Shown here in pieces: positions 58,235 to 64,000 of a stretch of DNA of 64,000 bases. The notes under the pieces were generated by a model. The model was not told where the DNA came from. It searched no databases and was given only the letters and a program-made list of their open reading frames with translations. The position numbers were made by a program, and so were the translations under genes. Position 1 is the first letter of the stretch, and each line of letters begins with the position of its first letter. The DNA is taken from NCBI GenBank assembly GCA_037447655.1, contig JBBHKE010001964.1:97785-161784 (forward strand), in the 5' to 3' direction. Origin of the DNA: Zygnema cylindricum (Eukaryota; Streptophyta; Zygnematophyceae; Zygnematales; Zygnemataceae).

Positions 58235-58866
58235 CAGAGGTCGCAAAAGTCCAAATTTAACATAACCGAAACCGACCGTTTTTTTTTTCAAAATCTGAGT
58301 AACCAACGCCCGACCGTGTTATGACACGCTCCAAAATTGTTAACCGTTAACCAACCGGCGTTTACGAAAATAAAAGTTAACCGAAACTCGATTTCTCGCG
58401 ACTAACCGTGCCCGCCCATAACCGAAAAAGTACAAAATTAACTAATGTACCACGTATGAATAAGCCAATAATTAAGATTTGTCGCGTTCCCTAAGTTTTG
58501 CGAAATGAATAGTGTACTACAGTACCGTGTCAGATTTGCGACGGTTTGTCGCGTTCCCTAAGATTTGCGAAATGAATAGTGTTACTACCGTGTCAGATTT
58601 GCGACGCTAATCATGATGTCACGTACTTCCGCGATACCAAAAATTACAAAGTACAATAATGTTGGATTGTTTAGACAGTACAAATTTTTCATTTTTGTTT
58701 TGTTTTTTGGTTAACCGACTGTAACCGACCGTTTTTTTTATTTTGGTGAATCAACCGACCGCAACCGCCCGGCCCTCAAAATTTGGCAACCGAATCTGTT
58801 CCGGATCCCGCGCGGGCGGTCGGTTAATAGTCGCTCACGGTTTCGGCTGACCGTTTGCGACCTCTG
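58235..58866. mobile_element. hAT-like element (CAGAGGTCGC ends), copy 2
   Basis: CAGAGGTCGCAAA and its inverse are flanked by the perfect 8-bp duplication GTTTACAG (58227-58234, 58867-58874). The 632-bp interior has no open frame of note. Confidence 0.85.
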
Positions 58867-58874
58867 GTTTACAG

Positions 58875-59180
58875 CATAGTTCAAAAGTAGGCGTTTTTAT
58901 GGTAGGCCTTTGGTCGGCGCTTTTATCGTAAGTTGTGTTATGGGCTTTTCATGTGATCTTCTTAGGTCGCTACTTTGATCAGCGACCGTCCGATTGTCCA
59001 AATATGAGGGTGTAAATAAAATTTGTTGGTCCGAATGTTTTAATTGGTCCAATTTTTGTTCCGAATGATTTAATTGGTCCGAATAGGTCCGAATACAATA
59101 TGGGTCTTAAAGTCATATTGTATGTTTTCCATACAATAGGCATATCCTATGGGCCTACTTTCACCTACTTTTGAACTATG
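58875..59180. mobile_element. hAT-like MITE (CATAGTTC), short subfamily, 306 bp
   Basis: Inverted CATAGTTC ends. The left flank GTTTACAG and the right flank GTTTATAA match at 6 of 8 positions. It landed directly on the target duplication of the preceding element. Confidence 0.8.
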
Positions 59181-60133
59181 GTTTATAAAGAGTGATTTAT
59201 AGAAGCGAAGGTTTGCACAAGGTAGCTTAGAGTTGTAGGCTATGGCCGACACACCTTTGCGTGTACTTGGTCATCTTTAGTCGAGTGATTATGCTTGGTA
59301 TTGTTTCTTTGTTTATTTGTTCTTTATTTTTGTAGAGGGTATTTAGTGGGTGAGTGGGAGTGGGTTAACAAAAATCAGAAGTGATCAATGGAGTAATCTT
59401 TGATTTTGTATTAAGGAGGGGAAAAGGCCTCTGGTGAAATATACATTTTTATTTTTTGCCGGAACTCTTTGTTATCTTTGTCTTGCTTCCGATGTGGTGT
59501 ATCTGCTGGTGTTTCTGTTTATCTTTCTATCATATTTCACTCCCCCTCTTCCCTTCTCTCCATGTACCTCTCCCCTTCTCTCTTTGTACCCCTCCCTCTC
59601 TCACCCTCTTCCCCTTTGTAATTCACCAGAATACCAGTGTGAACATGTCTCCAAAATCTTCTTCCATACAACGACAGTCCATTCCGGATTAGGTATGTGA
59701 ATTTCATCTGTGTCTGGACCAGTTATATATAATCCACACTAAATCAGATTGTCAAATACAAATCCATTTTACTCCACATGAATTCAGGATTTGTCACATG
59801 GCTCAGACACCAAGGAGTTGGAAGGAAGTGATTTCCAAGATTTCGGTTTTTGTTTCCATTTCACAGAAGGAGAGCTCGAAGAAGGAAAAATAATTTAGAG
59901 AAGGTACTATGTCCAAATGTACGTCGTTTTATAGCACCATAAAATGTACTATCTAAAATACAGCATACAGGAGCTATATGGTTTTAAGAGATAGTGCGTA
60001 ACTATTGGTAAAGTCGCTTTAATATTAGCTGCAATAATCATGTTTCGCCACGTGACTCGTGATTGACCACTTAACAAAATAGTGTTGTTAACAATAATTT
60101 AGTACGATGGGTGAAAGTAATCCTCACCTAAAC
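59181..60133. other. Intergenic, pyrimidine-rich tract, nothing recognised
   Basis: A C/T-rich tract at about 59540-59615 is the only feature I see. Confidence 0.4.
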
Positions 60134-60135
60134 TA

Positions 60136-60357
60136 CACCGTGAATCGCAATTAGCGTTAATGGTTTTTTTTTTCCAATTAAGACGTACTTTCTCCGCATA
60201 CACTTGTCAGATTGTGGATCTGACGGTTGCGATTGAAAAGGTAAGATTCTCAACTTCCGATTGGCGATCCCAAATTAAAAATCGGACAAAAGTGTACGGA
60301 GAAAAGATGTTTAAGTGGCGAAAAAATGATTATTAACACTAATAGCGATACACGGTG
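60136..60357. mobile_element. CACCG MITE, short subfamily, 222 bp
   Basis: Ends CACCGTGAATCGCAATTAGCG and the inverted CGATACACGGTG, TA on both sides. The interior matches 17246-17462. Confidence 0.86.
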
Positions 60358-60654
60358 TAACTGTATTGTTAATAGTTACTCACAATAACGCCGATGACAT
60401 AAATAAAAAGCGAACCATTGTCCTAACAAACGGCGCGACCCCGCGCAATAAACAAAAACTGAAAATAGGAAACCGACGCGTTCCCGCCTCCATGCGCATT
60501 CATCCGTACAAAAAATTCCCCCACTGTGTTTATCTGCGAATTCCGCACTGAATGAAAAGGACATTTTTGCGCCGTTTGCGGACTTCGAACTGAGTTTCAC
60601 ACATTTTGGTCAGTATCCGATTCGAGAATTGGAAAATCGACCAGTTATAAGGAG

Positions 60655-61335
60655 CATATTTCAAAAGTAGGTGAAAGTAGGCCCGTACAATATGCCTATT
60701 GTATGCAAAAAAAACAATATGACCTTAAAACCCATACTGAATTCGGATTTTTTCGGACCAATTTAAACATTCGAACCAAAAATTGGACCAATTAAAACAT
60801 TCAGACCAAAAAAAAATATTTACACCGTCAGATTCGGACGATCGGACAGTCGCTGATCAAAGTAGCGATCTAAGAAGATCACATGGAAAGCCAATAACAC
60901 AAATTACGATAAAGGCGTTGACCAAAGGCCTATCATAAAAACCATAGTTCAAAAGTAGGTGAACGTAGGCCTATACAATATGCCTATTGTACGCTAAACA
61001 TACAATATGACCTTAAGACCCATATTGTATTGGTCGCAAAATGAAAAAAAAATAGTATCAGGGTTGAGTTGCACATCGACCGATAGAGAATTAAACATCA
61101 TGTCTAAATTTTGAAAAACATTAGGACAAAAAAATATTTCTCTGTGAGTTTTGAGGATTTTTTTATTTAAACCGTCAGATTTGGACGATCGGACGCTCGC
61201 TGATCAATGTAGCGATCTAAGAAGATCACATGAAAAGCCCATAACACAACTTACGATAAAAGGCGCCGACAAAAGGCCTACAATAAAAACGCATACTTTT
61301 GAAATATGATAAAAACACATACCTTTTGAACTATG
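60655..61335. mobile_element. hAT-like MITE (CATAGTTC family), outer copy of second nested pair
   Basis: Left end CATATTTCAAAAGTAGG, right end CCTTTTGAACTATG. Flanks ATAAGGAG and ATAGGGAG match at 7 of 8 positions. The inner copy 60943-61308 is inserted about 27 bases from its right end. Confidence 0.82.
60943..61308. mobile_element. hAT-like MITE, inner copy, 366 bp
   Basis: Perfect 8-bp duplication ATAAAAAC (60935-60942, 61309-61316) flanks inverted CATAGTTC-type ends. Confidence 0.87.
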
Positions 61336-61439
61336 ATAGGGAGCTATATTACCGTACCGATTCGTACTGCAAGCAATTGTCGAACCCGATTTTATTTATT
61401 CATCAAATTGACGTGTCCATAAAACATTTTTTCACAGTT

Positions 61440-61794
61440 ACTTTTAAGTTTTAACTGTCTTTGGGCGTATTTTGATGGCAAATACAGTAGAGTGAGAAAA
61501 GACGAAAAAACAAAATCGGGAAACCATGGCGGAAAGATTTGGGATTAATGACGTCGACCTTATCATAACGAGCGTGATGTCAAAATGTCACAAACCCTAA
61601 ACATCTACTACAGTACAGTACAGGTATTTTGTGGACGTCATCAATTGTCGCAAGTTTTGTAGTCGTCTACAACCGTCACAAATTACACCCGCGTCTACAT
61701 CCGTCACAACCTAAAGTAACGATTCAATCGTATTACAGCGGAAGGCTTTGAAAGTAGTACGGAAAATCTTCGCTAAAAAACAAAGTAACAAGAC
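61440..61794. mobile_element. Harbinger-like MITE right-half fragment (H7)
   Basis: Contains GGGAAACCATGGCGG, GTGACGTC-like and CGTCTACAACCGTCACAA motifs as in H3 and in 62435-62734, and stops at CAAGAC where H4 starts. Confidence 0.65.
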
Positions 61795-61797
61795 TAA

Positions 61798-63540
61798 GGG
61801 TACTTTCGCATTTGCTAAAGTTACAATTATTTTATGTCGTTTTCCTCCATAACTTAGAAAAAAAGAAGAAAATCCGCAGCCGTACAAAAAAAAAGAAATT
61901 AACACCGTACAAGTTGCGTTACCTTACAACTTTAAATGTACTGCAATTTGTCGTCTAGCGCGAAGTAGTTTGTCGTCTAGCGCATTTCGACCTAATTTCA
62001 TGTCTTTCCAGCTCATCTTCAAACTTTATATAAAATCACCTCGCGAGGTGATTTCAAATAAAGTTCCACGAGGTAAACGAATAGGCAAATGCTATCGCAC
62101 GTGTCGAAAGTTTTTTTCAATTTTTGAGAGCGGAGTACCCAAAAAAAAAACACACCGCACGTTTCCAGCCTGTGCGTGACTTTTTTACGTGCACTTTTTT
62201 CCGTACCGGGGCCGTGGAGGGGGTTTCGACCAACAGACGCCATTTCGCAAAAGCGAAGTCCGTGAAAACGCCTCTCTCTTTCCCCCTCTCCCCACTGACG
62301 CGTCTATATCATAATTCTTGCAATGAAAAAAGGCAAGAAAGGTATCAAATGAAAGATCTACAAAAAATATTTATTTTGGTTGTCTTTTAGCTTATTTTGG
62401 TGGTAAGTAGAGTGAGGAAGGACGGAAAAAAAAATTCGGGAAACCATGGCGGGATGTTTTGGAATTTGTGACGTCGACGCTATCATAAGTATGCGTGACG
62501 TCAAAATGTCACGAACCCTAAACATCTACAATGTCACAAGTAGCTAGACGTCTACAACCGTCTCTATTTTGTAAACGTCATCAATTGCCACGAGTTTTGT
62601 ACGCGTCTACAATTGTCACAAATTACACCCACGTCTACATCCGTCACAATCTAAAGTTACTATTTCATTTCTTTACATACGAATGCTCTAAAAGTTGTAC
62701 GGAAAATCTTCGCTATAAAACAATGTAACAAGACTAAGGGTGCGCCTCCATGTGCCTAAGTAAGGGTTTTTTTCTGTCGTTTTCCTGTAAAACTTAGATC
62801 CGTACCGCGTAAGTTTCAACCGTACAAAAAAATAGAGAAAATGAGAAGTACATTTTGCGTCATCATCGAATTTAAGATGTACTACATGTTGTCGTTTCGT
62901 GTTCTTCGACCCACGGCCACGCCAAAAAACGTCATCTTCAAACTTTTCTTTAAAACATAGGGAAGATGTGTTTTAAAACAAAGAATTTTCGAAAAGCAAA
63001 TAGAAACACGTAGTCGCATGTGTAACAAATTTTAAAGAAATTTCAAAAGAATTCAAGCGACGAAGAAAAGTGCACGATCCGCTATGTTTTGTCCGTATGC
63101 GTTCAGGTACGACAAAGTAAAGTACACAATTTGTTAGGTTTTGTCCGTTTGGGCCTGGTACGGATTTTATTTCGCCAGGGGTCTCAAGATCCGATGCCAT
63201 TTCACGTCGAGCGGACAAGAGACGCAAAGGCAAATTGCCATCTTCTTCAACCGTGAAACGGCCCAGGCTGGATGGCGGTACGTCTACAATGTCACGAAAA
63301 GTCATGCGACGTCACAAGCAGTTACAAAAATAGCGTGCGTCATCACAGATTGTACACTGTCGACAGCCGTCACGGGCATTGTCGACGTATACAATCGTCA
63401 CGCCCTTAAGTGACAACTTCGTTTGGTAGACATAGGGACACCCGAAATCCAGGTCCGCCGGATCTGCGCTAAAAAACAAAGTAAATTCTCTAATTTTTAA
63501 GTACATGGACCCTAAGTTTCGGTTACATGGGAGAGTGCCC
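61798..63540. mobile_element. Harbinger-like MITE H4, containing H5
   Basis: Starts GGGTACTTTCGCATTT after TAA and ends ATGGGAGAGTGCCC; the ends are similar but not perfect inverses. It carries the 22-bp palindrome at 62034-62055. The right target duplication is not visible (TTC), so the right boundary is less secure. Confidence 0.6.
62738..63512. mobile_element. Harbinger-like MITE H5, nested in H4
   Basis: Starts GGGTGCGCCTCCATGT and ends ACATGGACCC, with TAA on both sides (62735-62737, 63513-63515). It shares the AAGTAAGGGTTTTTTTC subterminal block with H1. Confidence 0.78.
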
Positions 63541-63902
63541 TTCGTTATGACGCTGCGATTGGCTCTGCGAAAGCCGACAAAAAATATTTTCGCGGGAACG
63601 GACACACCTTCAAAATCCGTTTTCATTTTGGCGGCAAAATCGCCCCCCACTAAATAATCGTCGCAAAATAGGTTTCGCGCCTCATTTTTCCATTGCTAAT
63701 TTCTCTCCCTCCTGTTCCAAGTCTTCCACTTTTCCCTCCCTCTCCACTTCCTTTCCCATTCTCCTTTTTTATCGCTTCCAAGTTCCCTTGCCCTCTTTTT
63801 CTTCTGTACACTTCCTTCTCCTTCTCACCTCCCTCCTTTCTCACCCTCTCTTCATCTCTTCCCTTCCCTTCCCTTCCTCCCTTTCTAAAATTATCTTTTC
63901 CC

Positions 63903-64000
63903 ATGACCTCCTTTAAGCGTCGAGAGAGTCCTCATGAGATGCTGGATCGCGGGCAGCCCAAAATTTTAAAATACGACCGGATTTCCATTCAAGGTCAGTT
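63903..64000 (+). CDS. Possible start of a protein-coding gene, cut by the window edge
   Basis: From the ATG at 63903 the frame is open for 32 codons to the edge (MTSFKRRESPHEMLDRG...). It is preceded by about 220 bases of C/T-rich sequence (63680-63900), as often seen in plant 5' UTRs. The peptide is basic and hydrophilic. I do not recognise it. It could equally be the start of a retroelement gag. No splice site is needed within the visible part. Confidence 0.35.
   Translation, partial: MTSFKRRESPHEMLDRGQPKILKYDRISIQGQ

Larger units (their letters stand above)
57659..58866. repeat. Segmental duplication, copy 2
   Basis: Copy of 55772-57187 without the CACCG MITE and with a long C run and G run at 57925-57976. 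Confidence 0.85.

Overview
This window looks like nuclear DNA of a land plant. The signs are Ty1-copia retrotransposons, a bHLH transcription factor gene with a phase-0 intron inside the DNA-binding domain, TA-, TWA- and 8-bp-flanked MITEs, and intergenic DNA of moderate to low GC. I cannot name the species. The mixture of copia elements with a half-tRNA primer site and an R2-like LINE relic makes me lean towards a non-flowering lineage, at low confidence. Almost everything here is transposable elements at different stages of decay. I see one convincing host gene (the bHLH gene, about 52.6-54.3 kb), one possible orphan exon (12.4-12.8 kb) and a possible gene start at the right edge (63,903).

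Left part (1-12.2 kb). An old minus-strand copia element (Copia-A) runs from the window edge to its 5' LTR at 9,435. It is full of stops and frameshifts. It is interrupted at its reverse transcriptase active site by a complete non-autonomous gag-only LTR element (TRG-1, 739-5,710, target duplication CTTTC). To its right are the 3' end of another copia element (10,160-10,290) and two tandem, antisense LTR-like units of about 740 bp that carry tRNA-like segments.

Middle left (12.2-27.2 kb). This is a MITE field. It holds TA-flanked CACCG elements (Tc1/mariner-like), a 49-bp tandem array split by one of them, GTAC-dense repeats, a PIF/Harbinger-like element and an 8-bp-TSD element.

Centre (27.2-33.7 kb). 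A very young, complete Ty1-copia element (Copia-Y) has 1,051-bp LTRs that differ at two positions by eye and the target duplication ATACG. Its primer binding site matches the anticodon arm of initiator tRNA-Met rather than the 3' end. The gag start codon lies inside the 5' LTR, so the primer site is itself translated. TRG-1 has the same arrangement. A frameshift separates gag-protease from integrase-RT.

Right part (33.7-64 kb). There is an R2-like LINE fragment (35.9-37.3 kb), a pile-up of Harbinger-like MITEs that inserted into each other (37.9-40.6 and 61.8-63.5 kb), two nested pairs of 8-bp-TSD MITEs (42.0-43.1 and 60.7-61.3 kb), the bHLH gene, and a duplicated segment (55.8-57.2 and 57.7-58.9 kb). 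One copy of that duplication carries an expanded C/G tract at the apex of a palindromic MITE. The nested insertions with readable target duplications give a relative chronology of transposition.
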